Assembly: GCF_005405925.1 (NCBI RefSeq)
Contig: NZ_BJHV01000001.1
Span: 930,001 to 994,000 of the forward strand
Reading direction: 5' to 3'
Length of the DNA: 64,000 nt
Source of the DNA: Streptomyces antimycoticus
Lineage (GTDB): Bacteria > Actinomycetota > Actinomycetes > Streptomycetales > Streptomycetaceae
The notes beneath the pieces are model-generated. The model was not told the DNA's origin, made no database searches, and worked only from the letters and a program-made list of their open reading frames with translations. Positions 52,185 through 61,088 of this stretch are shown here, one piece after another. The stretch's first letter is position 1; every line of letters begins with the position of its first letter. The position numbers and the translations under genes are program-made.

Positions 52185-54284
52185 TTGAGCGACACAGTAG
52201 TGATCTTGACTGCACTGGGCCTGGAGTATGAGGCAGTGCGGGCGTACCTCGGGGAACGGGACTTCGTCCGCCATGAGACCGGCACCGTCTTCGAAGTGGG
52301 CACGCTCGCCGGGACCGCGTGGCGGACGGCGCTGGCAGAGGTCGGAGAGGGCAATGACTCGGCCGCTGTCGTCACCGAGCAGGCCCGCCAGCTCTTCTCG
52401 CCCAGAGCTCTCCTGTTCGTGGGAGTCGCGGGCGCACTCAAAGACGACCTGGCACTCGGTGATGTCGTCGTCGCCACTCGGGTGCATTCCGTTCACGGGG
52501 GCAAGGACACCCCCGAAGGATTTCTGGCCCGTCCGGAGGGCTGGGCCGGTTCACACGAGCTGGTGCAATCGGCCAAGCACGCACTGCGTGGCCAGTCATG
52601 GCACACGGAGTCGGCACCAGGCGACACCGACGGGCAGCGGCACCCACGCGTACACTTCAAGCCCGTCGCGGCCGGCGACGTTGTGCTCAACTCCGCCACC
52701 TCCGTACTGCGCCAGCAGCTGCGGACGCACTACAACGACGCCGTGGCCATTGAGATGGAGAGCGCCGGAATGGCGCATGCCGCCCAGATCGGCCGTATCG
52801 AGGCCCTGACCATCCGTGGCATCAGCGACATGGCCGATGGCAATAAGTACGCTGAGGCCGACACCGAGCACCAGCCTCGCGCCGCCGCCCATGCCGCGGC
52901 GGCCGCGGTCGCCGTGATACGGCACCTGCCACCGCCCCAAGCGCTGTCTGCCCCACTCAGCCGGGCACCGCTGCCCTCTTCGGACCGGGATGACCTTCCC
53001 GGCTCTCTCCGGAGCGGCACGCCATTGTCGCTCCGGCATCTGCTGTCATGCTTCGCGGAGGCACCGCTGCCGCTGTATGTGCTCTCGCCCGCGGCAATCT
53101 CGGCAGTCGGCATACCGGAGCTCTCCGCTGACCGGGTGGCAGTTGAGCTCGGTGAGTTCACCGTCGAGCCCGTCACGGTATCCGGGGAACCCGGCGAACC
53201 CAGGGTGCCCTGTATCCGGGTGGGCGCCGCGGCGCCGGTGGACCCCGCATGCGAAACGCCCGATGAACGTGCCCGCCTGTGCACGTATGCGGGGGCACTT
53301 CTGGACCATGCCGTGGCGGCGCCGCCGAACGACTCCGGCCTGCCCCTCCTGACGCCGCACGTGCTGGCCCTGCTATGGCGCCGCGACGGCGATCCGGCAC
53401 GGTGCGTCACGGCGGCGCGCCGAGTGCGGGACGCGTACCTGGCGCGCGGCCGCTACGAAGAGGGGCTGCCGCTCGCCGTCCAGCTGGTGATGAGCGGCCA
53501 GGGTGACCTCAAGGACGACCTCGTTCTCGGTCGACTTCACAGCGGGCGCGGGGACTTCGGCGAAGCCGAAGTCGTGCTCCGCCGGGTCCTCGCCACGGCG
53601 GAGAAGGACGCCGCCGAACACGGACTGTCGCTGGTCGGGCGAACCGGTCCCAGCATGAGGGACGTTCTCACCAACGACGCCGAAGGCCCGTTCACCCGGG
53701 ATCTCTCCCAGACCCAATGCGACGTGCTTGGTTTCGCCGCCAGAGTTCAGCACGCCCTGGGCAACGCTCTCTACGGCCTGCGGCGGTACCCCGAGAGCGA
53801 GCGGCTGCTGCATGCCGCCGTAGGGCTGCTCTGGAGAACCCAGGGGGCGGAGCATCCGGGACGCTTGCTCGCCCAGATGCACCGAGCCCAAGCTGTCGCG
53901 CGGCAACATCGGTGGGAAGAGGCACTGGGGCTGGTGCACGATGTGATCCCCTGGGCCGGGCGGCTTCGGCTCGACCAGGACAGCCCGGAGACAGACGCGC
54001 TCATCCGCCTGGCGCATGCCGAGGTGACGGCCGAGATCGTCGCCTCTCGGCAGCGAGGCGACAAGCAGCGCACACGAGGCGTCGGGATGTTTCCGGCCCC
54101 GGTGGTGAAGTGGCTGGGGCGCACGGTCACGCCCACTCGACCGGACAGACTCACCTGGGCCGACGTGCGAAGTCTCTGCGACGACGCCATCCGAGCCTGT
54201 GAGCGCGCCTTCGGCAGCGCCCATCCGCGGACAACCGAGGCCAGGGCGGTACGCGGCCGTGCGTCCGAGGGCATGGGCGGCTGA
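52185..54284 (+). CDS. Nucleoside phosphorylase (PNP/MTAN-fold)-TPR protein, possible defence effector
   Basis: A 699-residue cytosolic protein. Residues about 1-245 form a PNP_UDP_1 domain: VVILTALGLEYEAVRAYLGE, LLFVGVAGALKDDLALGDVV, AIEMESAGMAHAAQ (purine/ribose-binding Glu-Met-Glu) and IRGISDMADGNK with the catalytic Asp. The middle 250-400 is of unknown fold, and about 400-690 are TPR-like helical repeats (ARVQHALGNALYGLRRYPES). PNP-fold domains fused to TPR or NACHT modules are known as predicted effectors in bacterial conflict systems that destroy nucleotides. The TTG start at 52185 has GGAGAGAG upstream. No partner NTPase is next to it. A transposase scar borders it. Confidence 0.8.
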   Translation: MSDTVVILTALGLEYEAVRAYLGERDFVRHETGTVFEVGTLAGTAWRTALAEVGEGNDSAAVVTEQARQLFSPRALLFVGVAGALKDDLALGDVVVATRVHSVHGGKDTPEGFLARPEGWAGSHELVQSAKHALRGQSWHTESAPGDTDGQRHPRVHFKPVAAGDVVLNSATSVLRQQLRTHYNDAVAIEMESAGMAHAAQIGRIEALTIRGISDMADGNKYAEADTEHQPRAAAHAAAAAVAVIRHLPPPQALSAPLSRAPLPSSDRDDLPGSLRSGTPLSLRHLLSCFAEAPLPLYVLSPAAISAVGIPELSADRVAVELGEFTVEPVTVSGEPGEPRVPCIRVGAAAPVDPACETPDERARLCTYAGALLDHAVAAPPNDSGLPLLTPHVLALLWRRDGDPARCVTAARRVRDAYLARGRYEEGLPLAVQLVMSGQGDLKDDLVLGRLHSGRGDFGEAEVVLRRVLATAEKDAAEHGLSLVGRTGPSMRDVLTNDAEGPFTRDLSQTQCDVLGFAARVQHALGNALYGLRRYPESERLLHAAVGLLWRTQGAEHPGRLLAQMHRAQAVARQHRWEEALGLVHDVIPWAGRLRLDQDSPETDALIRLAHAEVTAEIVASRQRGDKQRTRGVGMFPAPVVKWLGRTVTPTRPDRLTWADVRSLCDDAIRACERAFGSAHPRTTEARAVRGRASEGMGG

Positions 54285-54358
54285 GCTCCAGTAGGGGGGC
54301 GGCCCCGCTGTCGACGGCCCGTCCACCGGTGCGGTGGACGGGGACGAGGGATGAGAGG

Positions 54359-55054
54359 TCAGCCGAGCTTCTTGAGCAGTTCGGCCGCGAGCGGACCGGA
54401 GGAGGCCGGGTTCTGGCCGGTGATCACATTGCGGTCGACCTCCACATGCGGTGCGAAGGGCTCGCCGACCCGCACCGTCAGGCCCGCCTCGGTCAGGCGG
54501 TCCTGCAAAAGCCACTTGGCCTTGTCGGCGTTGCCGGCCATCGTCTCCTCCTCATTGGTGAAGGCGGTGATCCGGTAGCCGGCGTAGGCGTGGGTGCCGT
54601 CCTCGGTGACCGCCGCCAGCAGCGCCGCCGGGCCGTGGCAGACCACGCTCACCGGCATACCGCTCCGCACCGCCAGGGTGAGGATCCGGCCCGAGTCGGC
54701 GTCGACCGCGAGGTCCTCCATGGGGCCGTGGCCACCGGGGACGTGGACGGCGTCGTACTCGTCCAGCCGCACCTCGCTCAGCGCGATGGGGGCGTGGAAT
54801 TCGGCGGCGGTCTCGGCAACGCTCCTGATCCTGGCGGCGTTCTCCGGGCCGTCGTTGGCCTCGGGGCCGAGGCTGGCGGCGTCGACGGGCGGGACGACGC
54901 CGCCGGGCGTGGCCACGGTGATCTCATGGCCCGCGGCCTTGAACGTCTCATAGGGGGCGACGGCCTCATCAGCCCAGTAGCCGGTGGGGTGCTTGGTACC
55001 GTCGGCCAGTGTCCACTGGTCGGCACCGGTCATCACGAACAGGATCTTCGCCAT
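54359..55054 (-). CDS. DJ-1/PfpI family protein (Hsp31/glyoxalase III-like)
   Basis: A 231-residue protein of the class I glutamine-amidotransferase-like fold. The nucleophile is Cys139 in SVVCHGPAAL, with His140; HVPGGHGPMEDL carries the conserved Gly/His loop. YWADEAVAPYETFKAAGHEI gives the Glu of the Hsp31-type triad. Members act as chaperones, deglycases or methylglyoxal-converting enzymes. ATG 55054 is preferred over GTG 55060 because GAGGAG is correctly spaced only for the former. A divergent LysR gene lies about 200 bases away. Confidence 0.88.
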   Translation of the reverse strand: MAKILFVMTGADQWTLADGTKHPTGYWADEAVAPYETFKAAGHEITVATPGGVVPPVDAASLGPEANDGPENAARIRSVAETAAEFHAPIALSEVRLDEYDAVHVPGGHGPMEDLAVDADSGRILTLAVRSGMPVSVVCHGPAALLAAVTEDGTHAYAGYRITAFTNEEETMAGNADKAKWLLQDRLTEAGLTVRVGEPFAPHVEVDRNVITGQNPASSGPLAAELLKKLG

Positions 55055-55204
55055 GCTCACTCCTCGATGCGATCACCCGGCGTACGTGTGATCGCTGGGA
55101 TCTCCTGGGGCGTTGCCGCCCCCATGTGTCGCCGCCGTCCTGGCGGCGTGCTCGAAGGTAGATCCACTGGGCATCGAAACGCCAATAGGTGAGTCGATCG
55201 TCGG

Positions 55205-55220
55205 CATCGGGATTCCGATG
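55205..55220. promoter_or_regulatory. LysR-box-like palindrome
   Basis: CATCGG-GATT-CCGATG (55205-55220) is a perfect 6-bp-arm palindrome between the divergent DJ-1 and LysR genes, 37 bases before the LysR start. LysR regulators usually bind such T-N11-A-like symmetric sites in the shared promoter. Confidence 0.45.
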
Positions 55221-55256
55221 GAAGGAAGAGCCCTGCGTCTCTCTATGCTGGGCGGC

Positions 55257-56213
55257 ATGGAGGACGGGACACACCTGGGCGACGACCTCGTCATCGGCGG
55301 CGGGCGGACGCCGCCGCATGCCGATCTGAATCTGCTGCGGACCTTTCTGGCCGTCTACCGCTCCGGCTCGTTCACCGCCGCGGCGCCACTGCTCGGACTC
55401 TCCCAGCCGACCGTCACCGCCCAGATCCGCACCCTGGAGCAGCAGACCGGGCGCGAGTTGTTCACCCGGCTGCCGCGCGGTGTGGAACCCACCCACCTCG
55501 CCCACGATCTGGCCGGGCAGATCGCCGGGCCACTCGACGCCCTCGCCTCCCTCGGCGGCCGGAGCACCGTCCTCACCGGACGCGCCATCCCGGTCCATCT
55601 GGCCGGGCCGGCCGAGTTGCTGTGCGCCCGCGCCCTGCCCGCCCTCGCCTCGCTGGTCGCCGAGGGGCTGCGGCTGCGGATCACGATGGGGCTGACCGAT
55701 CCGCTGCTGGACGCGCTGCGCGCGGGACACCACGATCTCGTGATCGCCACCAGGCGCCCCGGCGGCCGCGCGCTGACCTCGCTGCCGCTGGCGGACGAGG
55801 ACTATGTGCTGGTCGCCTCGCCCGACTGGGCCGGGCGCATCGGGGAGCGGCTGGCCGCCGACGGGCCGTGTGCCGCGGTCCGTGACGTGCCGCTGATCAC
55901 CTACGCGGAGGACCTCCCCATCGCCCGCCGGTACTGGCGCAATGTCTTCGGCAAGCGGCTCACCGCCCAGGCCGCGGTGACTGTGCCGGATCTGCGCGGG
56001 GCCGTGTCGGCCGTCGTCGCGGGCGCGGGGTACAGCGTGCTCCCGCGCTACCTGTGCCAGGACGAACTCACGTCCGGCGGGCTCGTTCTGCTCCATGAGC
56101 CCGATGAGCCGCCGCTCAACACGCTCTTTCTCGTACAGCGGCCGGGGGCCGACGCCAACCCGGACGTGGCCCGGGTCCGCGAGCGGCTTCAGCGCGCCGC
56201 CCGCACCTGGTAA
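55257..56213 (+). CDS. LysR family transcriptional regulator
   Basis: A 318-residue regulator. After a 20-residue leader (MEDGTHLGDDLVIGGGRTPP) comes the LysR headpiece NLLRTFLAVYRSGSFTAAAP, LLGLSQPTVTAQIRTLEQQ, then a periplasmic-binding-like effector domain. The start at 55257 is preferred to 55113 because the latter runs through the promoter; a TATGCT box at 55244-55249 would make the mRNA nearly leaderless. It is divergent from the DJ-1 gene, which it probably activates in response to a metabolite or oxidant. Confidence 0.88.
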   Translation: MEDGTHLGDDLVIGGGRTPPHADLNLLRTFLAVYRSGSFTAAAPLLGLSQPTVTAQIRTLEQQTGRELFTRLPRGVEPTHLAHDLAGQIAGPLDALASLGGRSTVLTGRAIPVHLAGPAELLCARALPALASLVAEGLRLRITMGLTDPLLDALRAGHHDLVIATRRPGGRALTSLPLADEDYVLVASPDWAGRIGERLAADGPCAAVRDVPLITYAEDLPIARRYWRNVFGKRLTAQAAVTVPDLRGAVSAVVAGAGYSVLPRYLCQDELTSGGLVLLHEPDEPPLNTLFLVQRPGADANPDVARVRERLQRAARTW

Positions 56214-56247
56214 CGGGCACACTCCTCAGGGCATGCCGCCGGGCGGA

Positions 56248-56994
56248 TCACCCTCCGCCGCTCGGCGAGGACTGGTCCACCATGCCGTGCTCCCAGGCCC
56301 AGGCCGCGATCTCGACGCGGTTGCGGGCGGCCAGTTTGCGCTGGACGTTGCCGAGGTGGGTCTTGACCGTGGACAGGGTGACATGGAGATCGACGGCCAC
56401 TTCCTCATTGGTACGGCCGCGGGCGACCCGCCGGACCACTTCGCGTTCCCGCTGGGTCAGCGGCTCGATCAGATCCTCCGGCCCGCCCCTCCCCCGGCTG
56501 GCCGGACGGGCCTCGGAGGGGGCCGACCGGTCGCGGTGGGGTCCCATGTGTGCGAGCAGGCGGACGGTCACCGACGGGGAGATCAGCGAGTTGCCCGAGG
56601 CCGCGGCCCGCACCGCTTCGGTGAGCAGACCGGGCGCGCCGTCCTTGAGCAGAAAGCCGCACGCGCCGTTGCGCAGCGCCCGGTAGACGTACTCATCGAG
56701 GTCGAAGGTGGTGGCGATGAGGACGTTGAGGGGGTCCGGCACATCGGGCCCGGCGAGGAGCCGGGTGGCCTCCAGACCGTCCAGCTCGGGCATGCGGATG
56801 TCCAGAAGGCAGACGTCGGGCCGCAGCCGGCGGGCCTGCTCGACCGCCTCGACACCGGTCGCCGCCTGGGCGACCACCCGCATGTCCGGCTGGGAGTCGA
56901 GAATCATGCGGAAGGCGGCACGGACCATCTCCTGGTCGTCGGCGATGAGCACCTGGATCGTCATGTCACGCATGATCGCAGGCGCGCGGGCCAT
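56248..56994 (-). CDS. NarL/FixJ family response regulator
   Basis: A 248-residue response regulator. The receiver domain begins IQVLIADDQEMVRAAFRM, with phosphoacceptor Asp65 in CLLDIRMPELDG and Lys in GFLLKD. The C-terminal LuxR-type helix-turn-helix is LTQREREVVRRVARGRTNEE, then VDLHVTLSTVKTHLGNVQRK. The start codon at 56994 shares a base with the kinase stop (TGATG), which favours this start over an internal ATG at 56964. With the kinase it forms a two-component system of the NarX/NarL type. Confidence 0.92.
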   Translation of the reverse strand: MARAPAIMRDMTIQVLIADDQEMVRAAFRMILDSQPDMRVVAQAATGVEAVEQARRLRPDVCLLDIRMPELDGLEATRLLAGPDVPDPLNVLIATTFDLDEYVYRALRNGACGFLLKDGAPGLLTEAVRAAASGNSLISPSVTVRLLAHMGPHRDRSAPSEARPASRGRGGPEDLIEPLTQREREVVRRVARGRTNEEVAVDLHVTLSTVKTHLGNVQRKLAARNRVEIAAWAWEHGMVDQSSPSGGG

Positions 56995-58280
56995 CAGCCG
57001 GAGGAGGTCACCTTCGGGGCCGCCTCGCCCAAGGTCGCCGCGTCCGCGCTGTCCACCGTGTTCGCCTTGTCCGCCTTGCCCAGGGGGAGGACGGCCACCA
57101 CGTGCCAGCCGCCGCCGTCCCGCGGCCCTGCGGTGATACGCCCGTTGACCTTCTCGACCCGCTCCGCCAGACCGACCAGGCCGTAGCCGCCCCCCTCGAC
57201 CGACCGTTCAGCGGCCGGCGAGGCGCCACCCTGCCCGTCGTCGACGACCGACACCTCCAGCCGCTTCGGGTCGTCCGGCCGCACACCGATCCGCACCTCG
57301 ACCCGGCCGACCCCGGTGGCGTGCTTGCGCACATTGGTCAGCGACTCCTGCACCACCCGGTGGACGGTGGTGATGACGCCGGGCGGCAGTGGCCGGTCGG
57401 CGAGTTCCGGGGCGAGGGTCAGCTCGGCGGGCGGCCCCACCTCGGAGAACTCCTCGGTGAGATCGCGCAGACCGCGCAGCCCCGCCGGATCGCCCGTGGG
57501 CCGGGTGGTGGCGGAGGCGGTGGTGTGGTCCCGCAGGCTGGAGACCATGGCGCGCATCGACCCCAGCGCCTGGGATCCGGCCCGCTCGATCTGGGCGAGC
57601 ATCCGGTCCAGGTCTTCCGGGGACTGGGTGTGGCCGGCCGCGGCCGTGAAGCGCGCGGCCTTGGTCTGCGCGACGATGGCCGTGACATGGTGGGCCACGA
57701 AATCGTGCAACTCCCGTGCGTGCTCAAGGCGTTGGCCCTGCCGGATGGCTTCGCGCTCCCGCTCCCGCAGCGTGTCGTACAGACGCAGACACAGCCCCAC
57801 CATCACCATGAACGGCACGGCGCAGACCGCGAGGACGGCGATCAGGTTCAGGAGGTTGTTGTCCCACACGTCGATCCGCAGGGGAAGAACCACGGCGGCG
57901 AGTGCGGTTCCCGCGGCCGGCCCGGCCGCTCGCAGGGGCCCGCGGCGCCGCACGGCACGGGTGATGAGCAGGAGCAGCACGCCCAGCTCCACCATGCCCG
58001 GGGTGTTCGGGGGACGTTGGGAGAGCTGCGCTTCCACCACGGTCAGCACGCATGAGACGGCCGCCGCGCCGATGGTGTAGCGCGTGAAGAGGCGTTCCGG
58101 CACGGCGAACGCGGCCAGGCACAGCACCCCGGACACCATCGTCGCCGCGGCCATCGGCGGAAGCGGCGCGTTCAGCCCCTCCAGGACCACGAGGACGACC
58201 AGACTGACGCCGACCACGCCCAGCCACAGGTGCCGGAAACGGAATCGGGACCGGAAGCGGGACCGGAACTCGGAGATCAT
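56994..58280 (-). CDS. Sensor histidine kinase (HisKA_3/NarX-like)
   Basis: A 428-residue membrane kinase. Four or five hydrophobic segments lie between residues 17 and 165, then a short linker, the DHp motif ELHDFVAHHVTAI with phosphoacceptor His192, and an HATPase_c domain (ESLTNVRKHATG for the N-box, VVDDGQGG, GGGYGLVGLAERV). There is no obvious extracellular sensor domain, so it may sense membrane stress or an intramembrane signal. An unusual basic repeat (FRSRFRSRFRFRH) begins the protein. The stop overlaps the regulator start. Confidence 0.92.
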   Translation of the reverse strand: MISEFRSRFRSRFRFRHLWLGVVGVSLVVLVVLEGLNAPLPPMAAATMVSGVLCLAAFAVPERLFTRYTIGAAAVSCVLTVVEAQLSQRPPNTPGMVELGVLLLLITRAVRRRGPLRAAGPAAGTALAAVVLPLRIDVWDNNLLNLIAVLAVCAVPFMVMVGLCLRLYDTLREREREAIRQGQRLEHARELHDFVAHHVTAIVAQTKAARFTAAAGHTQSPEDLDRMLAQIERAGSQALGSMRAMVSSLRDHTTASATTRPTGDPAGLRGLRDLTEEFSEVGPPAELTLAPELADRPLPPGVITTVHRVVQESLTNVRKHATGVGRVEVRIGVRPDDPKRLEVSVVDDGQGGASPAAERSVEGGGYGLVGLAERVEKVNGRITAGPRDGGGWHVVAVLPLGKADKANTVDSADAATLGEAAPKVTSSG

Positions 58281-58483
58281 GGCAGGTCACGCTACGGCCA
58301 GACCGCCGTCGCCACATCAGACTTTCGGCCGAGGAAGCCGGAGAAGGGGCGCGGATCGCTTCGGCATTCCGGTGGATCCGCCGCGCCGCGCCCTCGCGAA
58401 GGATGGCATCCGGGGCGACCGGCGAGCGCTCGAGCGCGATGCGCCACGCCCCTTCCGACCGTTTCCCCTTCCGAAGGCCATCG
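58281..58483. other. Intergenic region between the kinase and FtsX-type permease genes
   Basis: Two divergent promoters must lie here. I could not pick clear -10/-35 boxes. The right part (CTTTCCGAAGG-like stretches near 58455-58478) holds a weak ribosome site for the permease. No small gene or strong hairpin was recognised. Confidence 0.3.
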
Positions 58484-61009
58484 ATGTTCCGCACCGCCCT
58501 GCGCACCCTCCGATCCCATCGGCTCCGTTTCGCGATGCCCGCCCTCGCCGTCGTGCTCGGTGTGGCCTTCGTGACCGGGTCGCTGCTCTACGGCGACTCC
58601 GTCCAAGCGGCCGTGAACCGCGCACACTCCAACTCCCAGCCCGATGCGTCCGTCTCGATCACCGCGGACTCCGCTACCGCGGACACCGCCGAAGCACCCG
58701 CGCTCGATGACACCCTTCTGCGACGGCTGCGGGCGCTGCCGTCGGCGGGCGCGGCGCGCGGTGTGGTGGAGGGCCGCTCCTTCCTCGTCGGCTCCGACGG
58801 CACTCTGGTGGGCGACCTGTATCAGGCCGCGGGCGTCAACTACGTGCCCGACGACAGCGGCAAGGACGTCCGCTATCCGCTCACCGCGGGACACGGCCCC
58901 CGTGGCGCCACCGAGATCGCCGTCGACCGGCGGACCGCCGAGCGCGCCGGGTACCGGGTGGGAGCCAGGGTGCGCATCGTGGTGAACGGCACGGCCCGCG
59001 ACGCGCGGCTGGTCGGCGTCTTCACCGCCCATGACAGCCGTGTGGACTCCGGCGGTACGCTCACCGCCTTCGACACCGCCACCGCACAACGGCACTTCGC
59101 CCCCACGCCGAACGGCTACTCGGCGATCACCCTGACCGCCGCCGACGGCACGTCGGATGCCCAACTCGCCGAACAGGCACAGAAGTTGCTGCCGCCCGGG
59201 CTGCGGGCGGTCACCCGCGCGGATCTGGAGTCCGGCGCCGCCTCCGAGCAGGACTCGGACAAGCTCACCACACTGCTGCTGAGCTTCGCCGGTGTCGCCC
59301 TGTTCGTCTCCACCTTCCTGGTCGCCAACACCTTCACCATGCTCAGCGCGGCCCGTGCCCGGGAACACGCGCTGCTGCGGGCGGTCGGCGCCACCAGGAA
59401 CCACGTGATGCGGATGGTCCTGGCCGAGGCCGCCCTGGTCGGCACGGCCGCCTCGGCCATCGGTTACGGGCTGGGCATCGGCGCCGCGAACCTGCTGGGC
59501 AGCCTGTTCGACGCCTCCGGTGCGGGGAGCGCCACCGTGCAGGCGTGGTCCGCCAAGCCGCTGATCGCGGCCTTCGCCGTCGGCATCGGCGTCACCGTCC
59601 TCGCCGCCTACGTCCCGGCCCGCCGGGCGGCGGCCGTACCGCCCGTGGCGGCGCTGCGGACCGTCCAGCCGTCCAGCGCCGCCTCGCTGCGCCGCCGCAA
59701 CACCATCGGGCTGATCGTCACCGCGTGCGGGGCGCTGCTGGTCGCGGCCGCCGTCGGCGAGCCGGACCTCCTCTTCGGTGCCGTGCCGCTGCTGCTGGTC
59801 GGCCTGATCGTCCTCACTCCGCTGCTCGCCCTGGGCGTCACCGGGCTGCTGCGCTCCCCGCTGACCCGGCTGGCGGGCATCCGGGGCAAGCTGGCGGTGG
59901 AGAACGCCCGCCGCAATCCACGGCGTACGGCGGCCACGGCGACCACCCTGATGGTCGGTCTGGCGATGGTCACCGCCGTCACCGTGGTCGTCACCTCCGT
60001 GAACCGCTTCGATGAGCAGGAGGTGGACAGCTCCATGACCTCGGACCTGCGGATCACGGCCGTCGACTTCGGGGAGATCGGCGAGGGCACGACGGCCCGG
60101 GTGCGGCGGCTCGCCGACGCCGAGGCCGTCACACCCGTCATCCAGACCTACCTCGACATCCCCCACACGACGTCCCTGGACGTCACCGCGGTCGACCCCG
60201 CCGCGGTGGAACGCGCGGCGTCGCTCTCCGTCCGCGAGGGGTCGCTGGACCGCCTCGGCCATGGCATCGCCGTCACCGAGGAGCTGGCCACCGCCCACGG
60301 CTGGCGGCTCGGCTCCCGCGTCAGCGGCACCTTCACCGACGCGAGCGCGCATACGCCGGGCACCCGCACCAGCCTGCCCGTCGTGGCCATCTACGACGGC
60401 CCGGACGATCTGAGCCCCGCCCTCGTCTCCGACCGCGCCCTGCCACGTCCGACCGGCGCCGAGGACCGGCCGACCATCAGCTCGGTCCTGGTCAAGGCCG
60501 CCCCCGGCCGCACCGCCGCGCTCCGGGAGGAGATCCGGCGCACCCTGGACAACCCGGCGCTGCTCGTCGAGGACCACGCCGACGCGAGGGCCGCCGCCAC
60601 CGCGCGGACCGCGCCGTTCCTCAACATCATGTACGCCATGCTCAGCGTCACCGTGCTGATCGGCGCCCTCGGGGTGGTCAACACGATGGGCATGGCCGTC
60701 TTCGAGCGGGTGCGGGAGATCGGACTTCTGCGGGCCATCGGGCTGGACCGCGCCGGCGTGGGATCGGTGCTGCGCCTGGAGTCGGTGACCATCTCCCTCT
60801 TCGGCTCCGCGCTCGGTGTCGTCGCCGGTACGGCCATCGGCGCGGCGGCCGTCCTCGGCCAGGAGGTCCTTCCGCTCGTCATCCCGTGGGACCGGGCGGC
60901 CCTCTTCTTCGTCGCGAGCGCCGCGATCGGTGTTCTCGCCTCGCTCTGGCCGGGACGTCAGGCCGCACGCCTCCCGGTGCTGGAGGCCATCGGCGCGGAC
61001 ACCGAATGA
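58484..61009 (+). CDS. FtsX-like ABC transporter permease (MacB/LolE type)
   Basis: An 841-residue membrane protein with two FtsX-type halves. TM1 is RFAMPALAVVLGVAFVTGSL, a long extracellular loop (about 45-260) follows, then helices TLLLSFAGVALFVSTFLVAN and two more, a middle bundle, a second extracellular domain and a final three-helix FtsX unit (GLLRAIGLDRAGVGSVLRLE). Such permeases extract lipoproteins, antibiotics or peptides and are often run by two-component systems, as is plausible from the NarL pair upstream. The cognate ATPase is not next to it; it would have to be elsewhere. Confidence 0.88.
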   Translation: MFRTALRTLRSHRLRFAMPALAVVLGVAFVTGSLLYGDSVQAAVNRAHSNSQPDASVSITADSATADTAEAPALDDTLLRRLRALPSAGAARGVVEGRSFLVGSDGTLVGDLYQAAGVNYVPDDSGKDVRYPLTAGHGPRGATEIAVDRRTAERAGYRVGARVRIVVNGTARDARLVGVFTAHDSRVDSGGTLTAFDTATAQRHFAPTPNGYSAITLTAADGTSDAQLAEQAQKLLPPGLRAVTRADLESGAASEQDSDKLTTLLLSFAGVALFVSTFLVANTFTMLSAARAREHALLRAVGATRNHVMRMVLAEAALVGTAASAIGYGLGIGAANLLGSLFDASGAGSATVQAWSAKPLIAAFAVGIGVTVLAAYVPARRAAAVPPVAALRTVQPSSAASLRRRNTIGLIVTACGALLVAAAVGEPDLLFGAVPLLLVGLIVLTPLLALGVTGLLRSPLTRLAGIRGKLAVENARRNPRRTAATATTLMVGLAMVTAVTVVVTSVNRFDEQEVDSSMTSDLRITAVDFGEIGEGTTARVRRLADAEAVTPVIQTYLDIPHTTSLDVTAVDPAAVERAASLSVREGSLDRLGHGIAVTEELATAHGWRLGSRVSGTFTDASAHTPGTRTSLPVVAIYDGPDDLSPALVSDRALPRPTGAEDRPTISSVLVKAAPGRTAALREEIRRTLDNPALLVEDHADARAAATARTAPFLNIMYAMLSVTVLIGALGVVNTMGMAVFERVREIGLLRAIGLDRAGVGSVLRLESVTISLFGSALGVVAGTAIGAAAVLGQEVLPLVIPWDRAALFFVASAAIGVLASLWPGRQAARLPVLEAIGADTE

Positions 61010-61026
61010 CCGGCGGGGCGGTGGGC

Positions 61027-61088
61027 GCCGAGGACGCGGGCTGAACGGTCAGGCGGGTGCCGAGGACGCGGGCCGAGCGGTCAGGCGG
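61027..61088. repeat. 30-bp direct repeat at the 3' end of the FHA gene
   Basis: GCCGAGGACGCGGGCTGAAC-type sequence at 61027-61056 is repeated with two mismatches at 61059-61088, and the second copy contains the stop codon of the FHA gene. It fills the gap between two convergent genes. It is a local duplication without a visible coding role. Confidence 0.7.

Noticed and set aside
58292..60577. A 761-residue minus-strand frame over the FtsX permease
   Set aside because: The plus strand encodes a clear membrane protein with FtsX repeats; the antisense frame is Gly/Gln/Arg-rich and featureless.
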